Positions 26,068-35,380 of a stretch of 64,000 nt of DNA are shown here, piece after piece. Where the stretch lies: positions 1,736,001 through 1,800,000 of the forward strand of contig NZ_AP024828.1 in the NCBI RefSeq assembly GCF_019668465.1, in the 5' to 3' direction. Within the stretch, counting starts at the first letter, position 1. Each line of letters opens with the position of its first letter. The translations under genes and the position numbers were made by a program. Below the pieces are notes generated by a model that was not told the origin of the DNA, did not search any database, and worked only from the letters and a program-made list of their open reading frames with translations. The DNA is from Mycobacterium senriense. GTDB lineage: Bacteria > Actinomycetota > Actinomycetes > Mycobacteriales > Mycobacteriaceae.

Positions 26068-26856
26068 ATGGATCTGCAGATGACGGGGAAGGGCTACGTC
26101 GTCGTCGGCGGCACAGCCGGCATGGGGCTGGCCGCAGCGCGCGCGCTGGCCCGCGAGGGCGCGGCCGTCGTGCTGGTCGGGCGCGACGCCGACCGCGGCA
26201 AGAACGCCGCCCAAGAAGTCGCCGCCGCGGGTGCGGAGTCGGCACACGGACTATCGTTCGATGTCAGTCAGCCCGGAGCGGCGGCAGCCGCCGTCGACGA
26301 AGCGGCCCGGATACTCGGCAGGCTCGACGGCATCGCCATCACGATGGGGACCGCCGGGATGATGCCCATCGACGCCGACGACGACGCCTGGGACACCGCG
26401 TTTCACGACGTTCTACTGGCGACCACTCGCAGTGTGCAGGCCGCGCTGCCGCACCTCGCCGTCAACGGGGGCGCTATCGTGACCACGGCCGCGTACTCGG
26501 CACGCTCGCCTCACGAGCCGCGGCTGCCGTATGCGAGCCTCAAGGCGGCCGTTGCGACGTTCACCCGCGGCATCGCACGTACGCACGGGAAATCGGGTAT
26601 CCGGGCGAACAGCGTCGCCCCGGGTGCAGTGGAAACCGATGCGCTGCATGCCATTCGCGGATACGTTGCCGAAAGCAAAGGCTATCCCTACGACGAGGCC
26701 CTCGAGCGGGCGCTGGTGGAGGACTTCGGGTTCGACGCCGCGCTCGGGCGCCCCGGCCAGCCGGACGAGATCGGCGCGCTGATCGCCTTCTTGCTCTCGG
26801 ATATCTGCGCTTTCGTCACGGGGCAGACTATCTACGCCGATGGCGGGGCGCCATAA
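26068..26856 (+). CDS. SDR-family oxidoreductase
   Basis: A 262-residue SDR with GGTAGMGLAAARAL cofactor loop, the active-site pair YASLK, and C-terminal FVTGQTIYADGG. The position 13 residues before the Tyr, normally Ser, appears to be Ala (TTAAYSARS), although a Ser lies two residues later; whether catalysis is affected is unclear. The NNAG motif is TMGTAG. It closes the plus-strand operon 22411-26856 and abuts the convergent SDR gene at 26857 with no intervening base. Confidence 0.8.
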   Translation: MDLQMTGKGYVVVGGTAGMGLAAARALAREGAAVVLVGRDADRGKNAAQEVAAAGAESAHGLSFDVSQPGAAAAAVDEAARILGRLDGIAITMGTAGMMPIDADDDAWDTAFHDVLLATTRSVQAALPHLAVNGGAIVTTAAYSARSPHEPRLPYASLKAAVATFTRGIARTHGKSGIRANSVAPGAVETDALHAIRGYVAESKGYPYDEALERALVEDFGFDAALGRPGQPDEIGALIAFLLSDICAFVTGQTIYADGGAP

Positions 26857-27768
26857 TCAGGCCGTCGGGAGCGGGCCGGCCAGTCCGCGGGGTGAGGTCC
26901 CGTAGAGCCAGCTGACGGCCTGCCCGATCTCCGAAAAGACCAGACCTGCACCATCTTTGGCGTGGTAAGCGCCGGGCGCTTCGGTGAAGCCCTCGATGCG
27001 GGTGAGCTTGTCGCCGTTGATGCGCAGGATCTGCCCGGTGAGCCAGGACGACTGTGCCGATTGCAGCCAGGCCACCACAGCGGAGCTGCGGGCGGGAGCC
27101 AGCGCGGGATCGTCAGCCCGGGCGCCGAAGACATCGGCGGTCATTCGCGACATCGCCAGTGGCGAGATCGCATTGACTGCAACACCGTAACGCTGGGCCT
27201 CCATCGCGGTGACGAGCGTCAGGTTGGCGATCGCGGCCTTGGCCGCGCCGTAAGCGCTCTGCCCGACGTTGCCCCACAAGCCCGCGCCGGACACCGTATT
27301 GACGATGTGCGCGTCAATCGGGTTGCCTGCCTTGAATTGAGTGCGCCAGTACTCGCAGGCATGTCGGGTGACGGCGAAGGTACCTTTGAGATGTACGGCG
27401 ATGACGGCGTCCCAATCGGCCTCGCTGGAGGCGGCCACCATGGAATCCCGCAGGATGCCCGCGTTGTTCACCACTCCGGTCAGGCAACCGAAAGTGTCGA
27501 TGGCGGTGGAGATCATGTCGGCGACGTCGTCCCACGCCGACACCGAACCCGTGTGCACGACGGCCTTGCCGCCGGACGCCTCGATCTCGGCGACGACCTC
27601 CGCCGCGGGACCTTCCTCGTCACTGCTAGTACCGTCCCGGCCGACGCCTGGATCGTTGACAACGACGGCCGCGCCCTGCTTGGCCAACTCGAGGCAGTGG
27701 GCTCGGCCGATTCCCCGGCCGCCGCCCGTCACCAAAACGACCTTGCCGGTCAGCGGACCTTCAGGCAT
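26857..27768 (-). CDS. SDR, multifunctional-enzyme-type 3-hydroxyacyl-CoA dehydrogenase
   Basis: A 303-residue SDR resembling the dehydrogenase part of peroxisomal multifunctional enzyme type 2 (17beta-HSD4). Signs are TGGGRGIGRAHCLELAKQGA with VNDPGVGRDG, the DEEGPAAEVVAEI segment, NNAGILRD, SVSGAG-type Ser region and the catalytic YGAAK. It would oxidise (3R)-hydroxyacyl-CoA, and together with a hotdog hydratase would form one turn of beta-oxidation. It is the last gene of the descending operon from 32779, 15 bp after the CoA-transferase gene. Confidence 0.87.
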   Translation of the reverse strand: MPEGPLTGKVVLVTGGGRGIGRAHCLELAKQGAAVVVNDPGVGRDGTSSDEEGPAAEVVAEIEASGGKAVVHTGSVSAWDDVADMISTAIDTFGCLTGVVNNAGILRDSMVAASSEADWDAVIAVHLKGTFAVTRHACEYWRTQFKAGNPIDAHIVNTVSGAGLWGNVGQSAYGAAKAAIANLTLVTAMEAQRYGVAVNAISPLAMSRMTADVFGARADDPALAPARSSAVVAWLQSAQSSWLTGQILRINGDKLTRIEGFTEAPGAYHAKDGAGLVFSEIGQAVSWLYGTSPRGLAGPLPTA

Positions 27769-27783
27769 TGCTCGTTATCCCCT

Positions 27784-28977
27784 TCACTTCGAGAACAATC
27801 CGGTGATGAGTTGCCGGCGTTGCGACCAGTCTGCTGCGCGCAGGTCGACGTATCCGGACTCGGTGACGATCACGTCCACGTCGTGGGCGGGCGTGGAGGC
27901 GGGACGGCTGAGCTGCTCGACGAGCGGTGAGCGCCCGTTGTTCCTCGTAGGAACGGCAATGATCGACAGTCCGCCGCTGCTCATTCGGGCGGCGGCGCAA
28001 TAGTCGGGATGCCCGCCGATGCCACCGATCACCTTGTCGCCCAAGCCCTCGACGTTGATCTGTCCGTACGGGTCGATTTCGATGGCGGTGTTCACCGCGA
28101 CCAGCGGTGACCCGCGGGACAACCGGGTGAGGTCGTGGGTGTAGTCGAGCCCGCGCAGGATCCTGCGCCCGTCGGCCCAGTCGTAGAGCGCGTCGCTGCC
28201 CAGGAGATAGGTCGCTGACGGTGTACCCACCAGCAGGCCGCGGTTGTCAAGGTCGACGACGGCGTCGGTGAGTAACCCGGTGTCGATGTGCAACGGCACC
28301 TGTGTCCGGCGCAGCAGCGCGGTGCCGAGCTGGCCTGGGCCGTACTGGATCCGGGCATCTTCGGGGAGCAACTGCAGTACCGCGTCGGCGAGCGCGTCGT
28401 GTATCGGCTCGGGGTCGCGGTGCGGTACTCGCAGCGGTCCGGCCGCGACCGTGCCGAGCACCTCGACACTCGACGGATCGAGTGCAGGCCCGGCATCCGC
28501 TGCCGGAGACGCGGAGTCGACCATCGCCAAAGTCGTTGTGCCACGGTCAACCAGCGCCCGCTGCCAGGACACTTCGGTGCCGAACTGCAGCGAACCATCG
28601 CGACGTACCAGCCGGGTCAGCAGCACATCGGGTTGCAGGACGTCGGTCAGCAGCGCGGGTATCGCGGCCAGCCGCGTCGGTGTGAATCGCACCTTCGAGC
28701 TGCGCAATACGTCGCGCACGCCCCAACCGGGCATCAACGCAACGACTTCGGCGAACGCGTCTGCGTCGAGGCCGTCGATCGGGGCGGGCAGCCAGCCCAG
28801 TATCAAGCGCACCGAGCCCACCTCGCCGGCGGCGGCGCTCAGCGCCGCTCCGACCGACCCGCCGTCATCGAGGCAGCGCAGTGCGCCCACCCCGTCGCCG
28901 AGGGCCACTGTCGCTCTGGGGCGCAGCGCGGCGCGCAGCGCGGCGGTCAACTCAGTTGTGGTTAAAGCTGTTGTCAT
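27784..28977 (-). CDS. acetyl-CoA hydrolase/transferase-family CoA-transferase
   Basis: A 397-residue protein of the Cat1/4-hydroxybutyrate CoA-transferase type. C-terminal signatures are VNTAIEIDPYGQINVEG (with the probable thioester Glu), GGIGGHPDYCAAARMSSGG and IVTESGYVDLRAADW. These enzymes transfer CoA between acyl-CoA and a free acid through an enzyme-Glu-CoA thioester. The N-terminal half is weakly conserved and the usual GxGG-type stretch is hard to see. ATG 28977 overlaps the fused ACAD stop (ATGA). Confidence 0.78.
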   Translation of the reverse strand: MTTALTTTELTAALRAALRPRATVALGDGVGALRCLDDGGSVGAALSAAAGEVGSVRLILGWLPAPIDGLDADAFAEVVALMPGWGVRDVLRSSKVRFTPTRLAAIPALLTDVLQPDVLLTRLVRRDGSLQFGTEVSWQRALVDRGTTTLAMVDSASPAADAGPALDPSSVEVLGTVAAGPLRVPHRDPEPIHDALADAVLQLLPEDARIQYGPGQLGTALLRRTQVPLHIDTGLLTDAVVDLDNRGLLVGTPSATYLLGSDALYDWADGRRILRGLDYTHDLTRLSRGSPLVAVNTAIEIDPYGQINVEGLGDKVIGGIGGHPDYCAAARMSSGGLSIIAVPTRNNGRSPLVEQLSRPASTPAHDVDVIVTESGYVDLRAADWSQRRQLITGLFSK

Positions 28978-31292
28978 CGAGGCTCTTTGGGAAGCCCGAG
29001 CACCCGCTCACCGAGGATGTTGCGCTGAATCTCGCTGGTGCCGCCCAGGATCGTCTGCGCCCGCCCGACCAGCATGTGATGCACCAGCCCGTCGTCCGCG
29101 GGGTCGGTGCACGCGTCGGTGCCCAGCACTTCGGTGGCCATGTCCCCGAGTTCCTGGTCGGTTTCCGAGGTCATCAACTTCAGCACCGAGAAGGCCGGCG
29201 ACGTGAGGTCGCCGGAGTCGATGGCGCGCTGCCAGGTGTAGCGCAGCAGCCACATTCGGGCCCACAGCCGGGTCATCGACCTGGACACCACCGGGTCGAG
29301 CAAGTCGCGGTCGCGGGCGGCGTCGACCATGCGTTCGTGTAGGCGGAACATCGAGACCGCTTGCGAACCCAATGTCAGGCGCTCACGTCCCAGCGTCACC
29401 ATCGCCACGGTCCACCCCTGACCGACGTCGCCGATCAGGGCGTCGTCGTCGAGTTCGGCGCCGTCGAAGAAGACTTCGTTGAACTTGCTCTCGCCGTCCA
29501 TCTGGGTCAGCGGGCGGACCGTGACCCCCGAGGTATCCATGGGCACAACGAACATCGACAAGTCGCGGTGCTTTTCTGGACCCGTGCGGGCGAGCAGCAG
29601 CCCGAATCGGGCCGAGGCGGCCGCCGAACTCCACACCTTCTGGCCATCGATCCGCCAACCGGTCGTGGTGCGTTCGGCCCGGGTGCGAACGCCGGCGAGG
29701 TCTGAGCCGGCGCCCGGTTCGGAGAACAACTGACACCAGACGTCGTCGCCCAACCGGATCGGCTCCAGGTAGCGGTCCTTCTGTTCTTGGCTGCCGAACT
29801 TGATCAGCACCGGACCGACCAGGTCCGCGCCGGTGATGTTGAGCTGGCGGGGCACCTCGGCACGTGCGCATTCCTCGGCGAACACAGCCTGGTACGCCAC
29901 GGTCGCTGCAGCACCGCCGAACTCGCGCGGCCAGTGCAGGCACGCGTAGCCGTGGTCGGCCAGGTAGCGGTGCCAGATCCGGCCGGGCCCAACATCATCC
30001 GCGGTGGGCGTGGGCCCGTAGTTCCGCAGACCGGCGGGCCTCGGTGCGCTGTGCAGAAATGAGCGGATCTCCGCGCGTAAGGCGTCGACGTCGTTGGGTT
30101 CTTTCGTCACTTCTGGCGAAGCCGGCAGCTGAGTCGACGGCTCCAGCGTCGATAGCCGGTCCCAGTGCTGGCCCGGGGTGCCGAGTATCACCTCGTCCGT
30201 GCGGGCGCGCCGGAAGTACAGGTGTGCGGAATCCTCCCAGGTAAAGCCGATGCCGCCGCGAATCTGGACGTTTGCCTTGGTCGCGTTGCGCAGCGCCTCT
30301 GAGCAGACCGCCTTGGCCATGCTCGCCCGCCAGCCCGCTTCGCCGGCGGCAGCGGAGTCCGGATCGTCGAGAGCCTCCAGGGCCGCCTGTGATGCCGAGC
30401 GCGCCCACTCGAGATCTACGAGCATGTCGGCGCACTTGTGCTTGATGGCCTGAAAGCTGCCGATCTGCCGTCCGAACTGCTCACGCGTGCGGGCATAGTC
30501 GGTGGCGATCTCGAGCACCCGCTCGCAGGCGCCGATCTGTTCGGCCGACAGCACCGCCAGCGCGATGTCGACGTTGCGCTCGACGACGTCGCCCAGGGGT
30601 GCGTCGCCGGAGAGCCGCAGTGCCGGGGCCGAGCTGAGCGTGATGGAGGCCATCGGCCTGGTGTGGTCGAGCACGCGTTCGGCCTTCGCGACGACGCTGT
30701 CGATAGTCGGGTCGAGCAGGAACACCGCCGGCTCGCCATCTTCGTCGATGGCGACCACGACGAGGTCGTCGGCAACGGAACCGCCCAGCACGTGGCGCAC
30801 CGTGCCGTCGAGGTTCCAATCATCCCCGGCGCGCGTGGCGCTCAGCGTCACCGCGGACGGTCGCCACAACCCGCCGTCGCCGGTAAGGGCGGCGGCGGCG
30901 GTGCGGCGACCTTCGATGAGCCCGGTGAGTCGCTTATCGGCATCCGGGTCGCGCTCGGTCAAGTCGAGCAGCAGGCCGGTGGCCAGCACCGTGGAGCTGA
31001 CGAATGGCACCGGGGCCAGCGCGCGACCGAGTTCGTGGGCGACCACGCCCAGCGCGGACGCGCCGTAACCGGCGCCGCCCAGGTGTTCGGGCAGCGCGAT
31101 GGCGGCTATCCCCACCTGGTTGCACAGCACGTCCCACAGCACCGTGTCGAAGCCGGAACGTCCGGCTACGCCGCCCCGGTCGACCTCGCCGTATGCAACC
31201 GCGCGCACTCGGTCCTCGGATGCCAGTCGCTCACAGGCGGAGCGCACCGACTGCGCGAGTTCCTGACGTTCGTCGGCGGATAACGCCGTCAT
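28974..31292 (-). CDS. fused double acyl-CoA dehydrogenase (small module first, large module second)
   Basis: A 772-residue protein made of two ACAD modules. Residues ~1-370 are small-subunit type (REQFGRQIGSFQAIKHKCA, IRGGIGFTWEDSAHLYF). After a linker near residues 375-400, residues ~400-772 are large-subunit type (LFSEPGAGSDLAGVRTRA, DGQKVWSSAAASAR, ILGGTSEIQRN, ending VLGLPKEPR). This is a single-chain version of the alpha/beta pairs seen elsewhere in the window. The protein at 51863 has the same two modules in the opposite order. ATG 31292 overlaps the FadD stop (ATGA); a longer start at 31484 overlaps FadD coding and is rejected. Confidence 0.9.
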   Translation of the reverse strand: MTALSADERQELAQSVRSACERLASEDRVRAVAYGEVDRGGVAGRSGFDTVLWDVLCNQVGIAAIALPEHLGGAGYGASALGVVAHELGRALAPVPFVSSTVLATGLLLDLTERDPDADKRLTGLIEGRRTAAAALTGDGGLWRPSAVTLSATRAGDDWNLDGTVRHVLGGSVADDLVVVAIDEDGEPAVFLLDPTIDSVVAKAERVLDHTRPMASITLSSAPALRLSGDAPLGDVVERNVDIALAVLSAEQIGACERVLEIATDYARTREQFGRQIGSFQAIKHKCADMLVDLEWARSASQAALEALDDPDSAAAGEAGWRASMAKAVCSEALRNATKANVQIRGGIGFTWEDSAHLYFRRARTDEVILGTPGQHWDRLSTLEPSTQLPASPEVTKEPNDVDALRAEIRSFLHSAPRPAGLRNYGPTPTADDVGPGRIWHRYLADHGYACLHWPREFGGAAATVAYQAVFAEECARAEVPRQLNITGADLVGPVLIKFGSQEQKDRYLEPIRLGDDVWCQLFSEPGAGSDLAGVRTRAERTTTGWRIDGQKVWSSAAASARFGLLLARTGPEKHRDLSMFVVPMDTSGVTVRPLTQMDGESKFNEVFFDGAELDDDALIGDVGQGWTVAMVTLGRERLTLGSQAVSMFRLHERMVDAARDRDLLDPVVSRSMTRLWARMWLLRYTWQRAIDSGDLTSPAFSVLKLMTSETDQELGDMATEVLGTDACTDPADDGLVHHMLVGRAQTILGGTSEIQRNILGERVLGLPKEPR

Positions 31293-32779
31293 CGGGTTCC
31301 TCCTGCGATCTGCCGGGCCAGCTCGGACTTGGCGACCTTGCCGAGCCCCGTCAGCGGGAACTCGTCGACGAGGACGAGCCGCTCGGGCCACTTCTGCTTC
31401 ATCAGCCCGCGTTCGTCGAGGAACGTGCAGAGCTCGTCGAGGGTGACGTCGCGATGGCGTGGCGAACGACGCACGACCGCGCACACCAGCTCACCGCGCA
31501 GTTCGTCGGGCTGGCCGAGGACGGCGATTTCGTCGACCAGGGGGTGGGCCAGCAGTTCGTTCTCGATCTCGTCAGGGGCGACGTTCTCGCCCTTGCGAAT
31601 GATCAAATCCTTGGTGCGACCGGTGACCACGATGCGGCCGTCCGGGCGAAGGTGGCCCCGGTCGCCGCTGCGGAACCACCCGTCCGCGGTGATCGCGTCG
31701 GCCCACTGGTCGTGCTGCAGATATCCCGGTGTCAGGTTGTCGCCGCGCAGCTCGATCTCGCCGCTCGCTGCGATCCGCACCTGTGATCCAGGGATGGGCC
31801 GGCCCGCGCTGTTGGCCAGTTGTTCGTCGGTGTCGGTGGCCTCGCTGACGCAGATCATCGGTGCCTCGGTCATTCCGTAGGCATGCACGACCGGAACGCG
31901 TAGGTGTTCACGCACCTGTCTGTGCACCTCGGGCGGACACGCGGCCCCCCCGCCGATCAGCATCCGCAGCGACGGCATCAACAATTCCGTTGTGGGCGCG
32001 GCCATTTGGGCGGTCAGCAGCATCTGGTAGAAGGCGGTGCTCGCTCCGGTCACCGTCACCTGGCGTTCGGCGAGCACCCGGGGCAGGTCGGCTGCGGAAA
32101 CCTTAGGGATGAGCACCACCGGAAAGTCGCCGAACAGAGCGGTGGCGAGGTAGACCATGCCGCCGATGTGGGCGATGGGGAATGCGATGGTGCCGACTTC
32201 CCGCGGATGACTGCCCACACCGAGATGAGCGACATAACCGCGGGCCGCGCTGAGCAACGTGCCGTCGGTGTGGCGCACGGCTTTCGGGTGCCCGGTGGTG
32301 CCCGACGTGAAGTACACGCAGCGCGGCTCCGCTGCGCCGTGGGGCGCTTCGTAGTCGGCGCTTGCGGCCGGCGACGTCTGGAGCCGGCGGACAAGGTCGG
32401 CAGGGACCGAGATTGTCGGTAGCCCCGGCGCCGCATTGGCGGCCGTCGACTCGTCGACAAGCAGGATGTCCGCGCGCGCGACGTCGACCGCCGCGCACAC
32501 CTCGCGGCACCGATAGAGGTGCAATACCGGGGCCTGCGTAACGGGCATGCGGGCAAGGGCCAGCATCACCACCGCGGCGTTGACGTGTGAGGGCAGCTGC
32601 CAGGCGACCGTCATGCCGGGGCGCACACCGGCATCGGTCAGCCATGCCGCGGCAGCCGATGCCAGCGCGGCTACCTGCGAGATGGTGAGTGTCTCGCCTT
32701 CGACGTCGCGCAGCAGCGGACGATCCGGTCGGCTGGCGGCGCACTCATCCAGCAGCCCGGCGATGGTGCCAGCCGTCAC
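31289..32779 (-). CDS. acyl-CoA synthetase (FadD-type)
   Basis: A 496-residue adenylate-forming ligase with P-loop YFTSGTTGHPKAVRH near residue 156, VVHAYGMTEAP, the A8 segment DLIIRKGENVAPDE and the C-terminal Lys in LTGLGKVAKSEL near residue 479. GTG 32779 is supported by GGGAG eight to nine bases upstream. It is the second gene of an operon that begins with the P450 at 34025 or the thiolase at 35206 and continues to 26857, so its product would feed the fused ACAD that follows immediately. Confidence 0.92.
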   Translation of the reverse strand: MTAGTIAGLLDECAASRPDRPLLRDVEGETLTISQVAALASAAAAWLTDAGVRPGMTVAWQLPSHVNAAVVMLALARMPVTQAPVLHLYRCREVCAAVDVARADILLVDESTAANAAPGLPTISVPADLVRRLQTSPAASADYEAPHGAAEPRCVYFTSGTTGHPKAVRHTDGTLLSAARGYVAHLGVGSHPREVGTIAFPIAHIGGMVYLATALFGDFPVVLIPKVSAADLPRVLAERQVTVTGASTAFYQMLLTAQMAAPTTELLMPSLRMLIGGGAACPPEVHRQVREHLRVPVVHAYGMTEAPMICVSEATDTDEQLANSAGRPIPGSQVRIAASGEIELRGDNLTPGYLQHDQWADAITADGWFRSGDRGHLRPDGRIVVTGRTKDLIIRKGENVAPDEIENELLAHPLVDEIAVLGQPDELRGELVCAVVRRSPRHRDVTLDELCTFLDERGLMKQKWPERLVLVDEFPLTGLGKVAKSELARQIAGGTR

Positions 32780-32804
32780 CGTGTTCTCCCGTCCCGGCCG
32801 GCCG

Positions 32805-34025
32805 TCAACCCACCCGCGGCCCGGGCGTGAAACGGACCGGCAGTTCGCGCACGGCGTACACCTCGCCTGCGTCCTCGAACAGTTTCGGATTACCGGCCAA
32901 CTCGAAGTCGGGTAGCCGCTTGAGCACCTGGGTGATCATTACGTCGAACATCAGCTTGGCATAGTGCGAACCCAGGCAGCGGTGCATGCCCACACCGAAC
33001 GCCATGTGCTTCTTGGCATTTGGGCGATCGAGGTCGAGTTCGTCAGGGTTCTCGAACATTGCGGGGTCTCGGTTGGCCGCTGCCCACATCAGGATCGCCC
33101 GGTCGCCCTGGCACAGCCGCTGGCCGTGGAAGTCGGCGTCGCGCGAGACGGTGCGCGCCAAACCGAGTGTCGGCGTGTACAGGCGCAGCATCTCGTCGGT
33201 GGACTTCTTCACCAGGCTCGGATCGGCTTTGAACTTGGCCCGCAGCTCGTCGTCCTTGCACAGCCGCAACAGCACATTGCCGGTGAAGCCGCTGGTGGTG
33301 TCCATGCCGCCGAGCATCATCAGCACCGTGTACATGGTGATCTGACCGTCGTCCAGCGGTTCGCCGTTCAGCGTTCCGCGCAGGATGTCACTGAACAGGT
33401 CGTCGCCGAGCCCTTCGGCGCGCCGCTGCGCCATGTGCTTGCCGATCTCGCCGAACATCTCCATGCCGGCGATTGCGGCCTTCTCCGGGTCGTGAGCACG
33501 GTCGTGCACGGTGGTGTGCACCCAGCCGACCCAGTCCATAAAACGCGACTCGTCGAAGTTCAACAGCCGCAGAATCAACCGGGCCGGCAGCGGCGTCGTG
33601 AGCTCACCGACCAGGTCGCACTCGCCGCGCTCGATGAAGGCGTCGATCGCCTCGTTGGTCATCTCGATGGCTGACTCGCGGAATCGCTCCGCCGATCCCG
33701 GGGAGAAGCGTTTGAGGGTGACCTCGCGCAACTCCTGGGTCTCTGGTGGATCCGACTCAATCGGCAGGATCGGCAGTGGCAGCTCACTGGCCGGCACCCC
33801 CACCGACGGATAGGAGTTGAACAGGTCGTCGTCGCGGGCCGCTTCGAAGACCGATGCGTAGTCGACCAGCGCCCAGAAGCCTTCGTAGTGATCGGAATGT
33901 GCTATGGGACAGCCTGATTCGCGCATCTCGCGGAACCGGCCATACGGGTCCTCGCGAAACCCGGGTGAGTGGTGGTCGAGGTCGACCTCGGCGCGCGGGC
34001 GCGACTCCGCCTGGGTGTCGGTCAT
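32805..34025 (-). CDS. cytochrome P450
   Basis: A 406-residue soluble P450. I-helix motif GGMDTTSG (family A/GGxDT), ExxR in DEMLRLYTP, haem loop FGVGMHRCLGSHYA with axial Cys near residue 351, and the preceding meander AANRDPAMFENPDELD. Length and the PIESDPPETQELREVTLKRF region are typical of actinobacterial class I P450s. It needs a ferredoxin; none is adjacent. The thiolase-like gene ends 26 bp upstream on the same strand, so hydroxylation and thiolytic steps are transcriptionally linked. Confidence 0.95.
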   Translation of the reverse strand: MTDTQAESRPRAEVDLDHHSPGFREDPYGRFREMRESGCPIAHSDHYEGFWALVDYASVFEAARDDDLFNSYPSVGVPASELPLPILPIESDPPETQELREVTLKRFSPGSAERFRESAIEMTNEAIDAFIERGECDLVGELTTPLPARLILRLLNFDESRFMDWVGWVHTTVHDRAHDPEKAAIAGMEMFGEIGKHMAQRRAEGLGDDLFSDILRGTLNGEPLDDGQITMYTVLMMLGGMDTTSGFTGNVLLRLCKDDELRAKFKADPSLVKKSTDEMLRLYTPTLGLARTVSRDADFHGQRLCQGDRAILMWAAANRDPAMFENPDELDLDRPNAKKHMAFGVGMHRCLGSHYAKLMFDVMITQVLKRLPDFELAGNPKLFEDAGEVYAVRELPVRFTPGPRVG

Positions 34026-34051
34026 CGGCAGTACTCCCTTCGGGATGGCGG

Positions 34052-35206
34052 CTACTTGGACAAGATGGCGACGGCTGCGGTTCCGGGTGCCCCATACAAC
34101 TGGGCCAGCCCGACCTGCGGATCGTTCGGCACCTGACGGTCACCCGCGGTGCCGCGCAACTGCTGGACGAGCTCGTAGACCTGGCGAAGGCCGGATGCGC
34201 CGACCGGTTCGCCGTTTGCCAGCAGGCCACCGTCGGTGTTGATAGGCAGCCGGCCACCGATCTTGGTGGCGCCGTCGGCGAGCAGTGCCTCCTGTTCGCC
34301 GTCCTTGCACAGGCCGGTCTCGGCCATGTGGATGATCTCGGAACCCGAGTCGGTGTCCTGCAGTTGCGCGACGTCGACGTCCTCGGGGCCTATCCCGGCC
34401 AACTCGTAGGCGGCGCGGGCGGCCTCAGCGGTGGTGCCGGGCACGATCGGCAGCTCGATCGAGGTACGCAGCAGTTCGTAGGCGCCTTCGCGGCGGCTGC
34501 GCAGCGCGGTGGAGCGCAGGTAGATCGGAGAGTCGGTGTACTCCTTGGCTTTATCGGCCCGGCACACCACGACAGCGGCAGCGCCTTCGTTCGGGTTGCA
34601 GTACATGTATTGACGCAGCGGTGCGTTCACGACCGGAGAGCTCAGGATCGCGTCGACGCTCATCGGCTTGCGGCGCCATGCATGCGGCGCCAGCGCTCCG
34701 TTGTCGAAGTTCTTGGCGGCAACGCGGGCCAGGGTCTCCTCGGTGATGCCGTGATCGTGCATGTAGCGCATGATCTTGGTGCCGAAGTAATGCGTGGTCA
34801 GGAACATGCCCTGATCGCCGTACCACTGCGGCAACCCCGATACCGACGGGTCGGCGCCGAAGGCGCCGCGCGGATGCTTGTCCAGCCCGACGCCGACCGC
34901 AATGTCGGCTTCGCCGAGTTGGACGTCTCGCGCGGCCAGGGTCAGCAGCGAGTTTCCGGTCGCGCAGCCGCTCAATGTGGCCCGCGCCGGGAGGCCGGTC
35001 ATCCCTGCCAACCCCGTCACCGCCTCGGGATTGGCCACCTCGAGGCTGCCCGCATACAGGCTGCCCACGTCGGACCACGCCACCCCGGCATCGCGCAGGG
35101 CCCTGCTGATCGCCACGGCACCCATCTCCAGTGCCGACCGGTCCTCGTACCGCCCGAACGGGTGAAGGCCGACACCGATGATGGCGATCTCGGGCCTGCT
35201 GCTCAT
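34052..35206 (-). CDS. thiolase-superfamily (SCP2/Ltp-like) protein lacking both active-site histidines
   Basis: A 384-residue thiolase-fold protein. The nucleophile-loop Cys81 (LSGCATGNS) is present. In true SCP2 thiolases a VHDCF-type His and a GHPxGATG His follow; here these read QLQDTDSG and NGEPVGASG, so both His residues are replaced (Gln and Glu). The protein may be an acyltransferase or aldolase variant, or a partner subunit. ATG 35206 is preferred over 35230 because GAAGGGAA lies five to six bases upstream. It is the first gene of the minus-strand operon from the divergent promoter with site B. Confidence 0.8.
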   Translation of the reverse strand: MSSRPEIAIIGVGLHPFGRYEDRSALEMGAVAISRALRDAGVAWSDVGSLYAGSLEVANPEAVTGLAGMTGLPARATLSGCATGNSLLTLAARDVQLGEADIAVGVGLDKHPRGAFGADPSVSGLPQWYGDQGMFLTTHYFGTKIMRYMHDHGITEETLARVAAKNFDNGALAPHAWRRKPMSVDAILSSPVVNAPLRQYMYCNPNEGAAAVVVCRADKAKEYTDSPIYLRSTALRSRREGAYELLRTSIELPIVPGTTAEAARAAYELAGIGPEDVDVAQLQDTDSGSEIIHMAETGLCKDGEQEALLADGATKIGGRLPINTDGGLLANGEPVGASGLRQVYELVQQLRGTAGDRQVPNDPQVGLAQLYGAPGTAAVAILSK

Positions 35207-35285
35207 TGTGTTCCCTTCAGCATGCGTCACTGTTGGACCCGCCGTCGACGGGAGCGCGCGTTGACTCAGATACCACTAAGCCTAT

Positions 35286-35301
35286 AACTATATATCTGAT
35301 T
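35286..35301 (+). promoter_or_regulatory. candidate shared operator AACTATATATCTGATT (site B)
   Basis: It lies in the 174-bp divergent gap between the thiolase-like gene (minus) and the FadD gene (plus). It matches site A in 13 of 16 positions and shares with it the exact flanking 13-mer CTATAACTATATA (35282-35294). The AT-rich core stands out sharply from the GC-rich surroundings and could overlap -10 elements for both directions. Confidence 0.55.
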
Positions 35302-35380
35302 AGTCGGTGCGGGTCTAGAATCGGGTCGCTACGCACTAACGGCGATAGGGCATCAACTCGCAGGTGAGGGCTGAGGGGCG

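Noticed and set aside
31293..31484. N-terminal extension of the fused ACAD
   Set aside because: It lies within FadD coding sequence on the same strand and is Arg-rich with no ACAD similarity; the ATGA overlap at 31289-31292 gives the better start.
33854..35287. Long plus-strand open frame opposite the thiolase-like gene and the P450 start
   Set aside because: No recognisable motif; the minus strand encodes clear thiolase-fold and P450 sequence.
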